A stretch of DNA of 64,000 nucleotides from DATJLY01 sp035604615. Lineage in GTDB: Bacteria > Pseudomonadota > Alphaproteobacteria > ATCC43930 > CGMCC-115725. How positions within the stretch are numbered: the first letter of the stretch is position 1; each line of letters starts with the position of its first letter. Location of the stretch: NCBI GenBank assembly GCA_035604615.1, contig DATNID010000026.1, positions 1-64,000 of the forward strand, read 5' to 3'. The translations under genes and the position numbers were made by a program. Below are positions 43,567 to 52,312 of the stretch, in pieces. The notes under the pieces were generated by a model, which had not been told where the DNA came from, searched no databases, and saw only the letters and a list, made by a program, of their open reading frames with translations.

Positions 43567-45078
43567 GTGATAGGAGCCATCGCGCGCCCGACGTGCCGCC
43601 GACCCGCTTCGCTCGTCCGCAGCCGCCTGGTGCATGCGTGGCTGCTGGCGGCGCTGGTCATTTTCGCGTCCGGCGCCTGGGCCAAGCCCGCGCCTGACAG
43701 CTTCGCCGACCTGGCGCAAAAGCTCCTGCCGGCGGTCGTTAACATCTCCACGACTCAGACCATCAAGGCCCCGGGCAAGGGTCCGGTCGGGCCGGAAGTG
43801 CCGAATTTCCCGCCCGGCTCGCCGTTCGAGGAGTTCTTCAAGGACTTCCTCAACCGCAATCACGGCCAGAACACGCCGGAAGCATTGCCGCGTCGCGCCA
43901 CCTCGTTGGGCTCGGGCTTCATCGTCGATCCCTCGGGCCTGGTCGTCACCAACAACCACGTCATCGCCGACGCCGACGAGATCACCGTTACGCTCCAGGA
44001 CAACACCAACTTCAAGGCCAAGGTGGTGGGGCGCGACACCAAGATCGACGTGGCACTGCTCAAGGTCGAATCGGCGAAGCCGCTGCCCGCGGTCAAGTTC
44101 GGCGACAGCGACCAGACCCGCATCGGCGACTGGGTGCTGGCGATCGGCAATCCGTTCGGCCTCGGCGGCACCGTCACGGCCGGGATTCTCTCGGCCCGCT
44201 CGCGCGAGATCGATGCCGGCCCCTACGACGACTTCCTCCAGACCGACGCGGCCATCAATCGCGGCAATTCCGGCGGGCCCATGTTCAACATGGCGGGCGA
44301 GGGGATCGGCATCAACACCGCGATCTACTCGCCCTCGGGCGGCTCCATCGGCATCGGCTTCGCGCTCCCGTCCAACCTCGCCGGGCCGGTGGTGGACCAG
44401 CTGCGCGAGTATGGCCGCCCCCGCCGCGGCTGGCTCGGCGTCAACATCCAGAGCGTCAACGACGAGATCGCCGAGAGCCTCGGCCTCGACAAGCCCAAGG
44501 GCGCGCTCATCGCCAGCGTCAAGGAAGGCGGGCCGGCCCAGGTCGCGGGCATCCAGCCGGGCGACGTGGTGCTGGATTTCGACGGCAAGTCGGTCGACGA
44601 CATGCGCCACCTGCCGCGCATCGTCGCCGAGACCGCGATCGACAAGGCGGTCAAGGTGACGGTGTGGCGCAAGCGCAAGGAGCTGAGCCTCGACGTCAAG
44701 GTCGGCGAGCTCAAGGAAGAGCAGCAGCAGGCGGCGCTGCCCGACAAGCCGGAAAAACCGGCCGTGCCCGAAGGCACGGTGCAGGTGCTGGGCTTGTCGC
44801 TCGCCAACCTGACCCCGGACCTGCGCGAGCGCTTCGGCCTTTCCGAGGACACGGCCGGCGTCGTCGTCACCGAAGTGGCCGCCAACAGCCAGGCCTCCGA
44901 CAAGGGCGTGCGCGCCGGCGACGTGATCGTCGAGGCGGCCCAGGAGGACGTGAAGAACGCCGGCCAGATCAGCAGCCTCATCGACGAAGCCAAGAAGGCC
45001 GGACGCAAATCCGTGCTCCTTCTCGTCGACCGCCAGGGCGATTTGCGCTTCGTGGCGCTGAAGCTCGATCAGAGTTAA
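43567..45078 (+). CDS. degP: Periplasmic serine protease DegP/HtrA
   Basis: This S1C-family protease/chaperone has 503 residues from a GTG start. A long signal sequence ends near ASGAWA (residue 38). The catalytic triad is His131 (NNHVIA), Asp161 (TKIDVALLK) and Ser235 (NRGNSGGP). Two PDZ domains follow, roughly 285-375 and 400-495. It lies directly after hflKC. The last 161 bases recur as a separate fragment at 46491-46651. Confidence 0.93.
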   Translation: MIGAIARPTCRRPASLVRSRLVHAWLLAALVIFASGAWAKPAPDSFADLAQKLLPAVVNISTTQTIKAPGKGPVGPEVPNFPPGSPFEEFFKDFLNRNHGQNTPEALPRRATSLGSGFIVDPSGLVVTNNHVIADADEITVTLQDNTNFKAKVVGRDTKIDVALLKVESAKPLPAVKFGDSDQTRIGDWVLAIGNPFGLGGTVTAGILSARSREIDAGPYDDFLQTDAAINRGNSGGPMFNMAGEGIGINTAIYSPSGGSIGIGFALPSNLAGPVVDQLREYGRPRRGWLGVNIQSVNDEIAESLGLDKPKGALIASVKEGGPAQVAGIQPGDVVLDFDGKSVDDMRHLPRIVAETAIDKAVKVTVWRKRKELSLDVKVGELKEEQQQAALPDKPEKPAVPEGTVQVLGLSLANLTPDLRERFGLSEDTAGVVVTEVAANSQASDKGVRAGDVIVEAAQEDVKNAGQISSLIDEAKKAGRKSVLLLVDRQGDLRFVALKLDQS

Positions 45079-45114
45079 GCGCGGCGGCGCCTTGATGTGC
45101 CGGGAATCGCTCGC

Positions 45115-45498
45115 TCAGTGGTTGTCGGCCCGTCTCCGCTTCCGAGATGCGGCGCGCGGTTCGCGCGCGTGATGGCGGCGCGCCGAAAGACATTCGAGCT
45201 GGCACGCGGCAATCTCGAGATCACCGCGGCTTAACCCTTTCGCGGCGGCGTAAATCCTCGCCGTCAGGCGCGCGAGCTCCGACTGCAGCGGCTTGTTGCC
45301 GCCCGGCAGAAGCAATTCATTCGGCGTCACGCCGAGAACGTCGCAAATTCGCACCAATGTCGCCAAGTTTGGCTCGCGCTCTCCGGTCACATAGTAGCCG
45401 TACCGCCGTTCGCTGAGACCCGCACGGCGCGCGACTTCGGCGTCCGAGAGGCCGAGGTCCCGCGCCCGTTCCCGAAGGTGCCGCGCAAAGACATCCAT
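45115..45498 (-). CDS. XRE family transcriptional regulator
   Basis: The 127-residue protein has an N-terminal helix-turn-helix (residues about 5-65: LRERARDLGLSDAEVARRAGLS, then YYVTGEREPNLATLVRICDVLGVTPNELL). A helical C-terminal part and a basic tail follow (SARRHHAREPRAASRKRRRA). It is in the segment between degP and its partial copy and diverges from the lipoprotein gene. An inverted repeat lies directly before its start codon and may serve autoregulation. Confidence 0.82.
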   Translation of the reverse strand: MDVFARHLRERARDLGLSDAEVARRAGLSERRYGYYVTGEREPNLATLVRICDVLGVTPNELLLPGGNKPLQSELARLTARIYAAAKGLSRGDLEIAACQLECLSARRHHAREPRAASRKRRRADNH

Positions 45499-45500
45499 AA

Positions 45501-45513
45501 GAACGATCTGTTC
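45501..45513. promoter_or_regulatory. Inverted repeat at the XRE gene start
   Basis: GAAC-GATCT-GTTC lies 2 bases upstream of the regulator's ATG. Position and symmetry suit an autoregulatory operator, which is inferred only. Confidence 0.35.
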
Positions 45514-45540
45514 ATTGCATCGCGCACACGTCTATGAAAG

Positions 45541-45569
45541 TTGCGTTCTGATCTATAAGATTGTAATGT
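45541..45569 (+). promoter_or_regulatory. Putative sigma-70-type promoter of the lipoprotein gene
   Basis: TTGCGT and TAATGT are separated by 17 bases in an AT-rich stretch, 43 bases before the start codon of the gene at 45613. It is the best box pair of this divergent gap. Confidence 0.35.
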
Positions 45570-45612
45570 TCTCATACGAGTATCTGGATGCACTCGCACC
45601 GGGGAGCAGGAA

Positions 45613-46287
45613 ATGCGAGGAAGTCGGATCGGTAACCGCTTCGCGTTCGCAGCGGCAGCTTTGGCAGGATTGGCGTCATGCGCTCCCATGCCGGTTGCGA
45701 CGACCTATCCCTATTCGACGCAGCAGAAGGTGCAAGCCGCGGACCATTGGCGCGTGTTCGCGGAAGACACGGTGGCGAAGATGGGCGTCCCCGGCGGCGC
45801 GCGCGTGTTCGTCACGCCGAAGCGCGGCGTGTTCGAAGAAGGATTCCGCACTTATCTCGAGACGGCCATGTTGAGGCGCGGCGCCTTGCTGGCGGTCGAT
45901 CCCGGGAGTGCAGCTTACGTCGTGGATTACAGCGTCGAGCCGGTCGTGCACGGGGACGATCAGGATTGGGGCATCCCGTTCCCCCTTCTATTCTGGGCCT
46001 TCGCCGATCTCTTCACGGGCAACGCGCAAGCGACGTGGTGGCGCGATACGCAGAGCGAGATTATCGTCTCGGTCGCCTTGTTCAGCGGCGGCGTGACGGC
46101 ATTCCGCACCGCGGCGACCTATTACGTGCCGACCGGGGACCTCCCGCTTTATCGCCCCGCCGTGCTTTCCGCGAATGGCGTGATGCCGCCAGTGAGGCTT
46201 TCGTCGGCACGCGGTCTCGCCGCGATTCCGCCGGAAGGGTGCGTCGCCTCACAGTGCCCCCCGGAAGTCGCCGCGGGACTTCGCTGA
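45613..46287 (+). CDS. Putative lipoprotein, function unknown
   Basis: The 224-residue protein has a signal sequence ending in lipobox LAGLASC (cysteine near 23). The mature part starts PMPVATTYPYSTQQKVQAADHW and includes a conserved-looking stretch VAKMGVPGGARVFVTPKRGVFEEGFRTYLETAMLRRGALL, like proteins of a surface-lipoprotein fold, but I cannot name the family. A tryptophan-rich segment (WGIPFPLLFWAFADLF) may touch the membrane. It lies with the XRE gene between degP and its fragment. Confidence 0.65.
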   Translation: MRGSRIGNRFAFAAAALAGLASCAPMPVATTYPYSTQQKVQAADHWRVFAEDTVAKMGVPGGARVFVTPKRGVFEEGFRTYLETAMLRRGALLAVDPGSAAYVVDYSVEPVVHGDDQDWGIPFPLLFWAFADLFTGNAQATWWRDTQSEIIVSVALFSGGVTAFRTAATYYVPTGDLPLYRPAVLSANGVMPPVRLSSARGLAAIPPEGCVASQCPPEVAAGLR

Positions 46288-46490
46288 ACCGCGCAGCCGC
46301 TTAGGTCCACAGCCATTTGCCGTGACGCGGCCCTGGATGTAAGCCTCGCCGAGAACGCGCTCATAGGGATCGTATTTCGCGTTGTCCGAGCTAATCCTCA
46401 CGCGCGGGGGGTCAGTGTCCGGGATCGGCACGATGCGCTTGCCTAAGAAGCCGAGGCCGTCCCAAATGACGAAGACGCCCGGCGCCGACG
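46288..46490. other. Short stretch with possible remnant of a minus-strand gene
   Basis: No intact gene is present. The minus strand encodes VFVIWDGLGFLGKRIVPIPD and then SSDNAKYDPYERVLGEAYIQGRVTANG, which looks like real protein but runs into the degP fragment at one side and the lipoprotein gene at the other. It may be debris of a disrupted gene. Confidence 0.3.
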
Positions 46491-46651
46491 GCGACGTGAT
46501 CGTCGAGGCGGCGCAAGAGGACGTGAAGAACGCCAGCCAGATCAACAGCCTGGTCGACGAGGCCAAGAAGGCCGGCCGCAAGTCGGTGCTGTTGCTGGTC
46601 GACCGCCAGGGGGATTTGCGCTTCGTCGCGCTGAAGCTCGATCAGAGCTGA
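46491..46651 (+). pseudogene. 3' fragment of a second degP copy
   Basis: These 161 bases align without gaps to the end of degP (44918-45078) with 18 differences. The encoded 53 residues (GDVIVEAAQEDVKNASQINS... to LKLDQS) differ from DegP at only three positions; the other changes are silent. No upstream PDZ or protease sequence remains. The end overlaps the stop of convergent serB by 10 bases. Confidence 0.88.
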
Positions 46652-47553
46652 TCCCGGCCCACGATCTCCTCGCGCCGATAGCCCTGCGCGTAGAGGAGCG
46701 CCGCCAAATCCGTGTGGTCGACCCGCGCCGATGCCAGCGCCGCGACCGACGGCTTGCCGCGATAGGCGACGCCGAGGCCCGCCGCGTCGATCATCGCCAG
46801 GTCGTTGGCGCCGTCGCCGACCGCCAGCGTGTCACCGAGCGCGATGCCCTGCTCGCCCGCGAGGCGAAGGAGCGTCGCGAGTTTCTCGTCGCCGCCGCGG
46901 ATCGGCTCCTTCACCGCGCCGGTGAGGCGGCCGTCTTCGATCTCGATCTCATTGGCGATTTCGTAATCGAATCCCAACTGGTCGCGCACGCGGCGCGCAT
47001 AGATGCCGAAGCCGCCGGTGACCAGCGCGCATCGGGCGCCGTTGGCGCGCATGGTCGCGACCAGTGCCCGCGCCCCCGGCGTGATGCGGATGCGCGCGCC
47101 CGCCTCGTCGAGGACCGACGCCTTCATGCCCTTCAACAGCGCCACGCGCTGGCGCAGCGCGGCCGCGAAGTCGATCTCGCCGTTCATCGCCCGCCAGGTG
47201 ATCCTCTCCACCGGCGCGCGCAAGCCGACGAAGGACGCGATCTCCTCCAGCATCTCGTTGGCGATGATGGTGGCCTCGAGATCGGCGACCAGCAGGCGCT
47301 TGCGCCGCCCCGCCGCCCTCTGCGCGAGACAATCGATCGGCAAGCCGCCGACCGCGCCGCGAGCAGCCGCCGCCGCCTCGCGGGGCGCGAGCAGGTCGAA
47401 CGGGAGATCGCACGCGACCGCGGGCGCGAGCACATCCGGCCGCCCCACCCGCGCGCCGCGTTCTCGGAGCGCTAACGCGGCGGCGTCGGTTGCCGCCTCG
47501 AGCTGCCCCGAAGCCGCCGGCGCCGCGATCAGCGTGAGGACGAATTCCGCCAT
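46642..47553 (-). CDS. serB: Phosphoserine phosphatase SerB
   Basis: This is the last step of serine synthesis. The 303-residue HAD-superfamily protein has an N-terminal ACT-like region of about 80 residues. Its catalytic motif I is Asp91-Leu-Glu93-Ala-Thr, where the family norm is DxDST; ThrH-type phosphatases also carry DLE. Motif II is ALVTGGFGIYA, and motif III is AVGDGANDLAMIDAAGLGVAYRGKP. Everything else fits SerB. It diverges from miaA, a common arrangement in alphaproteobacteria. Confidence 0.9.
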   Translation of the reverse strand: MAEFVLTLIAAPAASGQLEAATDAAALALRERGARVGRPDVLAPAVACDLPFDLLAPREAAAAARGAVGGLPIDCLAQRAAGRRKRLLVADLEATIIANEMLEEIASFVGLRAPVERITWRAMNGEIDFAAALRQRVALLKGMKASVLDEAGARIRITPGARALVATMRANGARCALVTGGFGIYARRVRDQLGFDYEIANEIEIEDGRLTGAVKEPIRGGDEKLATLLRLAGEQGIALGDTLAVGDGANDLAMIDAAGLGVAYRGKPSVAALASARVDHTDLAALLYAQGYRREEIVGRDQL

Positions 47554-47600
47554 GCCCTGCCTTATCCGCCGCGCCGCGCGCGAAGGCAAGAAGCGCTACC

Positions 47601-48542
47601 ATGCGAACCGTCATGCGCGCGCCCCTTGTCATCATCGCCGGTCCCACCGCGAGCGGGAAGTCCGCCCTGGCGCTGGCGCTCGCGCGCGAATTCGCCGGCA
47701 CGGTCATCAATGCCGACAGCATGCAGGTCTATCGCGACCTCTACATTCTGTCCGCGCGGCCGGGACCGGATGCGGAAGCGCTGGCGCCGCATCGCCTCTA
47801 TGGCACGATCGACGCGGCCGAAAGCTGTTCGGTCGGGCGCTGGCGCGGCCTTGCGCTGGCGGAGATAGCGGCCGCGCGCGGGGCCGGCCGGATGCCGGTC
47901 CTGGTCGGCGGCACCGGGCTCTATCTCCATGCGCTGATGCATGGCCTGGCACCGGTGCCCGCGATTCCGGCCGAGCATCGCGCCGCCGCCCGCGCGCTGC
48001 ACCAGGAGATCGGCGGCGCAGCCTTCCATGCCCGCCTCGCCATGCGCGATCCCGAAGGCGCAAGCCGCCTCGCGCCCGGCGACACCCAGCGCCTGGTGCG
48101 TGCCTGGGAAGTCGTGGCGGCGACCGGCCGCCCGCTCGGTGCGTGGCAGCGTCTCGCCCCGCCGCCGGACGATCAGCGGGTGTCGTGCATCCTCCTGCTG
48201 CCGCCGCGCGCGGAACTCTATGCCGCGTGCGACGCCCGCTTCCGCGTCCTGATGGAGCGGGGCGCGGTCGCGGAGGTGGAAGCGTTGCTCGCCCGGGGCC
48301 TCGCTGCCGAGCTGCCGGCCATGAAGGCGGTCGGTGTGCGCGAGATCGCTTCCTTCATCGCCGGCCGCACCTCGCGCGAGGCGGCCATTGCTGCGGCGCA
48401 GCAGGCGACGCGGCGCTATGCCAAGCGGCAATACACCTGGCTCAGGTCGCGCATGGAAGGGTTACGGTCGCTGACCCTGGACGCGCAATATTCGGAAAGA
48501 TACTTGCCCGAAATATTTGCATTTATTCGTCAACGCTCTTGA
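47601..48542 (+). CDS. miaA: tRNA dimethylallyltransferase MiaA
   Basis: This adds a dimethylallyl group to A37 of tRNAs reading UNN codons. The 313-residue protein has the P-loop GPTASGKSALALALA, then NADSMQVYRDL, the DMAPP/tRNA-binding VLVGGTGLYLHALMHG, and the late signature AMKAVGVREIASFI with RRYAKRQYTWLR. It is full length. It diverges from serB, with 47 bases between the start codons. Confidence 0.95.
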   Translation: MRTVMRAPLVIIAGPTASGKSALALALAREFAGTVINADSMQVYRDLYILSARPGPDAEALAPHRLYGTIDAAESCSVGRWRGLALAEIAAARGAGRMPVLVGGTGLYLHALMHGLAPVPAIPAEHRAAARALHQEIGGAAFHARLAMRDPEGASRLAPGDTQRLVRAWEVVAATGRPLGAWQRLAPPPDDQRVSCILLLPPRAELYAACDARFRVLMERGAVAEVEALLARGLAAELPAMKAVGVREIASFIAGRTSREAAIAAAQQATRRYAKRQYTWLRSRMEGLRSLTLDAQYSERYLPEIFAFIRQRS

Positions 48543-48592
48543 CCGCCGCGACTTGGCTCTCTAGGTTGCCGCGTCGCGCGAAGGAGCGGGTG

Positions 48593-50359
48593 ATGGCACA
48601 GGAGCCCATGTCGGGAGCGGAAATGGTCATCAAAGCCCTGGTGGATCAGGGCGTTGAGGTCGTGTTCGGCTATCCCGGCGGGGCCGTCCTGCCGATCTAC
48701 GACGCGCTCTTCAAGCAGAACCGCCTGCGCCACATCCTGGTGCGGCACGAGCAGGGTGCGGTTCACGCCGCCGAGGGCTATGCGCGTACCACCGGCAAGG
48801 TCGGCGTTGTGTTGGTCACCAGCGGCCCGGGCGCGACCAATGCCGTCACCGGGCTGACCGACGCGCTGATGGATTCGGTGCCGCTCGTGTGCCTCACCGG
48901 CCAGGTGCCGACCCACTTGATCGGCAACGACGCCTTCCAGGAAGCCGACACCACCGGCATCACCCGCCCCTGCACCAAGCACAACTACCTGGTCAAGAGC
49001 ATCGGCGACATGGCGCGCATGATGCACGAGGCCTTCTACGTCGCGCGCACCGGGCGGCCGGGACCGGTGGTGGTCGACCTGCCCAAGGACATATTGTTCG
49101 CAACCGGGACCTATTCGCCGCCCGAGGACGCGCCGCCGCACAAGACCTACCGTCCGCAAACCGCGCCCGACCCCGCCCGCATCGAAGACGCGGCCCAGCT
49201 CATCGCCGCGGCGAAGCGGCCGCTCTTCTATGGCGGCGGCGGCATCGTCAATTCCGGCGCCCATGCCTGCGCGCGCTTCGCCGAGCTGGTGAAGCTCACC
49301 GGTTTTCCGTGCACCTTGACGCTCATGGGATTGGGAGCCTATCCGGCGTCCGACCGCCAGTTCCTTGGCCTCGTCGGCATGCACGGCACCTACGAGTCCA
49401 ACAACGCGATGCACGATTGCGATCTGATGATCTGCGTCGGCGCGCGCTTCGACGATCGCGTCACCGGGCGGCTCAACGCGTTCTCGCCGGGCTCGAAGAA
49501 GATCCATATCGACATCGATCCGTCCTCGGTCAACAAGAACGTGCGCGTCGACGTGCCGGTGATCGGCGACGCCGCCGCCGCGATCGACGCCATTCTCGCC
49601 GCGCTCAAACGGCGCCATTTCAAGCCCGCGCGCGAGAGCCTGGCGCCGTGGTGGAAGGCGATCGAGGGCTGGCGCGCGAAGCAATGTCTGCGCTACGCCA
49701 CCTCCGACACGGTGATCAAGCCGCAATACGCGATCGAGCGGCTCTATGCGCTGACCCGGGGCCGGGACCCCTACATCACCACGGAGGTCGGCCAGCACCA
49801 GATGTGGGCGGCGCAGCTGTTCAAGTTCGAGACGCCGTTCCACTGGATGACGTCGGGCGGGCTCGGCACGATGGGCTATGGGCTGCCGGCGGCGATGGGC
49901 GTGCAGGTCGCGCGCCCCGACGCGCTCGTCATCGACATCGCCGGCGAGGCCTCGATCCTGATGAACATCCAGGAGATGTCCACCATCAATCAGTACCGCC
50001 TGCCGGTGAAGGTGTTCATCCTCAACAACCAGTACATGGGCATGGTGCGGCAGTGGCAGGAGCTGATGCATGGCGGGCGCTATAGCGAGAGCTACACCGC
50101 CTCGCTCCCGGATTTCGTCAAGCTCGCGGACGCGTTCGGCGCGGTCGGATTGCGCGCCGAGAAACCCGACGATGTCGACCGCGTCATCAAGGAGATGCTG
50201 GCGGTGGACCGGGCCGTGCTGGTGGACGTTGCGGTCGATCAGCTCGAGAACTGTTTCCCGATGATCCCGTCGGGCGCCGCGCACAACGATATGCTGCTGG
50301 GTCCGGCGGACAAGAAGGACGCGGGGCCCGTGTCCGAAGAAGGCATGGTGCTGGTCTAG
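48593..50359 (+). CDS. ilvI: Acetolactate synthase large subunit
   Basis: This thiamine-diphosphate enzyme performs the first common step of valine, leucine and isoleucine synthesis. The 588-residue protein starts behind AAGGAG. Domain marks are FGYPGGAVLPIYDALF, the catalytic glutamate in RHEQGAVHAAEGYAR, and the cofactor segment IDIAGEASILMNIQEMSTI, with GEA where most bacteria have GDG; this variant is normal in alphaproteobacteria. ilvH follows 4 bases after the stop. Confidence 0.95.
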   Translation: MAQEPMSGAEMVIKALVDQGVEVVFGYPGGAVLPIYDALFKQNRLRHILVRHEQGAVHAAEGYARTTGKVGVVLVTSGPGATNAVTGLTDALMDSVPLVCLTGQVPTHLIGNDAFQEADTTGITRPCTKHNYLVKSIGDMARMMHEAFYVARTGRPGPVVVDLPKDILFATGTYSPPEDAPPHKTYRPQTAPDPARIEDAAQLIAAAKRPLFYGGGGIVNSGAHACARFAELVKLTGFPCTLTLMGLGAYPASDRQFLGLVGMHGTYESNNAMHDCDLMICVGARFDDRVTGRLNAFSPGSKKIHIDIDPSSVNKNVRVDVPVIGDAAAAIDAILAALKRRHFKPARESLAPWWKAIEGWRAKQCLRYATSDTVIKPQYAIERLYALTRGRDPYITTEVGQHQMWAAQLFKFETPFHWMTSGGLGTMGYGLPAAMGVQVARPDALVIDIAGEASILMNIQEMSTINQYRLPVKVFILNNQYMGMVRQWQELMHGGRYSESYTASLPDFVKLADAFGAVGLRAEKPDDVDRVIKEMLAVDRAVLVDVAVDQLENCFPMIPSGAAHNDMLLGPADKKDAGPVSEEGMVLV

Positions 50360-50363
50360 CTCC

Positions 50364-50867
50364 ATGAGCGACATCGAGCGGCACACCATCGCGGTGCTGG
50401 TGGACAACGAGCCCGGCGTGCTGGCGCGCGTCATCGGGCTCTTTTCCGGCCGCGGCTACAACATCGAGAGCCTGACCGTGGCCGAGACCGACCGCGCCAA
50501 CAATCTCTCGCGCATCACCGTCGTGACCTCGGGCACGCGCATGATCATCGAGCAAATCAAGGCGCAATTGGCGCGGCTGGTGCCGATCCACGCGGTCCAC
50601 GACCTCACCGACGAGGGCCCGCACGTTACGCGCGAGTTGGCGCTCATCAAGGTTTCGGGAACCGGCGAGAAGCGCATCGAGAGCCTGCGCCTCGCCGACA
50701 TCTTCCGCGCCCGCGTCGTCGATAGCACCACCGAGAGCTTCGTCTTCGAGATGACCGGCGCGACCGAGAAGCTCGATGCCTTCATCACGCTGATGGAGCC
50801 ATTGGGGCTCGTCGACGTGTCCCGCACCGGCGTCGTCGCGATCGCGCGCGGCGCGGCCAAGTTCTGA
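50364..50867 (+). CDS. ilvH: Acetolactate synthase small (regulatory) subunit
   Basis: The 167-residue regulatory subunit binds valine. Its N-terminal ACT domain reads HTIAVLVDNEPGVLARVIGLFSGRGYNIESLTV, and the C-terminal domain includes RIESLRLADIFRARVVD and the ending GVVAIARGAAKF. It lies between ilvI and ilvC in one operon, with gaps of 4 and 11 bases. Confidence 0.95.
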   Translation: MSDIERHTIAVLVDNEPGVLARVIGLFSGRGYNIESLTVAETDRANNLSRITVVTSGTRMIIEQIKAQLARLVPIHAVHDLTDEGPHVTRELALIKVSGTGEKRIESLRLADIFRARVVDSTTESFVFEMTGATEKLDAFITLMEPLGLVDVSRTGVVAIARGAAKF

Positions 50868-50878
50868 AGGAGAATCCC

Positions 50879-51898
50879 ATGCGCGTTTATTACGACCGCG
50901 ACGCCGACGTGAACCTCATCAAGGGCAAGAAGGTGCTGGTGGTGGGATATGGCAGCCAGGGCCACGCGCACGCGATGAACCTGCGCGACAGCGGCGTCAA
51001 GGACGTGCGCGTCGCGCTCCGCCCCGGCTCGGCCACGGCCAAGAAGGCGACGGACGCGAGCTTCCAGGTGATGGCGCCCGGCGACGGCGCCAAGTGGGCC
51101 GACGTGGTGATGGTGCTGACGCCGGACGAGCTGCAGGCCGCGCTCTATCGCGACGATCTGCGCCCCAACATGCGGCCCGACACGGCCTTGGCGTTCGCGC
51201 ACGGCTTCAACATCCATTTCAAGCTCATTGAGCCGCGCCCCGACATGGACGTGTTCATGATCGCGCCCAAGGGGCCGGGCCACACGGTGCGCTCCGAATA
51301 TGTCAGGGGCGGCGGCGTGCCGTGCCTGGTCGCGGTCGAGCAGAACCCGTCGCAGAACGCGCTCGAGATCGCGCTGTCCTATGCCTCGGCGATCGGCGGC
51401 GGGCGCGCCGGCGTGATCGAGACCACCTTCAAGGAGGAATGCGAGACCGACCTCTTCGGCGAGCAATGCGTGCTGTGCGGCGGCTTGTCGGCGCTGATCA
51501 TGGCGGGCTACGAGACGCTGGTCGGCGCCGGCTATGCGCCGGAGATGGCCTATTTCGAGTGCCTGCACGAGGTGAAGCTGATCGTCGATCTGATGTACGA
51601 GGGCGGCATCGCCAACATGCGCTACTCGGTGTCGAACACCGCCGAGTTCGGCGACTACACGCGCGGCCCCCGCATCATCGACCAGCACGTCAAGGACGAG
51701 ATGAAGCGCGTCCTCGACGACATTCAGTCCGGCCGCTTCGCGCGCGAGTGGGTGCTCGAGAACACGGCGGGACAGCCGAGCTTCAAGGCGATGCGGCGGC
51801 GCGGCGCCGAGCACGAGGTCGAGAAGGTCGGCGAAAAGCTCCGCGCCATGATGCCGTGGATCGCCAAGAACCGGCTGGTCGACAAGACGAAGAATTGA
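50879..51898 (+). CDS. ilvC: Ketol-acid reductoisomerase
   Basis: This NADPH-dependent enzyme is the second step of branched-chain amino acid synthesis. The 339-residue class I protein has GYGSQGHAHAMNLRDSGVKDV at the nucleotide site, the catalytic stretch FMIAPKGPGHTVRSEYVRGGGVP and FKEECETDLFGEQCVLCGG. AAGGAG precedes the ATG. It ends the ilvIHC operon. Confidence 0.96.
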   Translation: MRVYYDRDADVNLIKGKKVLVVGYGSQGHAHAMNLRDSGVKDVRVALRPGSATAKKATDASFQVMAPGDGAKWADVVMVLTPDELQAALYRDDLRPNMRPDTALAFAHGFNIHFKLIEPRPDMDVFMIAPKGPGHTVRSEYVRGGGVPCLVAVEQNPSQNALEIALSYASAIGGGRAGVIETTFKEECETDLFGEQCVLCGGLSALIMAGYETLVGAGYAPEMAYFECLHEVKLIVDLMYEGGIANMRYSVSNTAEFGDYTRGPRIIDQHVKDEMKRVLDDIQSGRFAREWVLENTAGQPSFKAMRRRGAEHEVEKVGEKLRAMMPWIAKNRLVDKTKN

Positions 51899-51903
51899 GG
51901 AAT

Positions 51904-52011
51904 TCAGGGCGCCGGCGGAGGCGCCGGGAGCACGAAGTGGGCGATCCACATCGCCACGACCAAGGCGGCGAGGGCCAAGCCGATCATGTCGTACCGGTCG
52001 AGATGACGCAT
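51904..52011 (-). CDS. Possible small single-span membrane protein
   Basis: The frame encodes 35 residues, MRHLDRYDMIGLALAALVVA followed by MWIAHFVLPAPPPAP: one membrane span and a proline tail. It ends 5 bases from ilvC in convergent orientation. There is no strong ribosome site, and no family is known to me. It may be real or chance. Confidence 0.35.
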   Translation of the reverse strand: MRHLDRYDMIGLALAALVVAMWIAHFVLPAPPPAP

Positions 52012-52088
52012 ATCGTCAGTATGACTCACGCGCCGCCGTCGTGATAGGCAGGGCATGGTTAAGCGGCCGTGGGCGACGGGAGGCGAAC

Positions 52089-52199
52089 ATGGCACTACGA
52101 TCGTTCGTGACCGTATTTGCGGTTCTCATCGGCATAGCGTGTGCTGCTTCGAGGGCAGCCACGGTCGAGCAACCAGTGACCGCCCATTTATTTCCATAA
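52089..52199 (+). pseudogene. 5' remnant of a livK-like binding-protein gene
   Basis: The 36-codon frame MALRSFVTVFAVLIGIACAA...HLFP matches the leader and signal peptide region of the intact gene at 53575 (MAQRSIATALAVLFCAAYAA). Similarity also covers about 40 bases upstream, including the GGGAGGCG ribosome site. After about codon 27 the similarity ends and the frame stops. The rest of the gene is replaced by the lower-GC segment that carries the toxin-antitoxin genes. Confidence 0.75.
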
Positions 52200-52312
52200 T
52201 TTATCCTCAGTGGCGCACGAAATTTCTGCTGACTTGGCCGCGTTGCGAGTTTTCCCAGCGCAATCTGACACTCGACCTCGCGCCGCGCGTCATCATTCGC
52301 CGAATCGTTCCG

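Noticed and set aside
46382..46651. An 89-codon frame ending in the DegP-like sequence as a real gene
   Set aside because: Only the last 53 codons resemble protein; the first part is unrelated filler with no ribosome site. It is better described as a gene fragment.
49930..49980. Loss of the GDG thiamine-diphosphate motif in acetolactate synthase
   Set aside because: GEASxxMN is the usual form in alphaproteobacterial IlvI, so it is not a defect.
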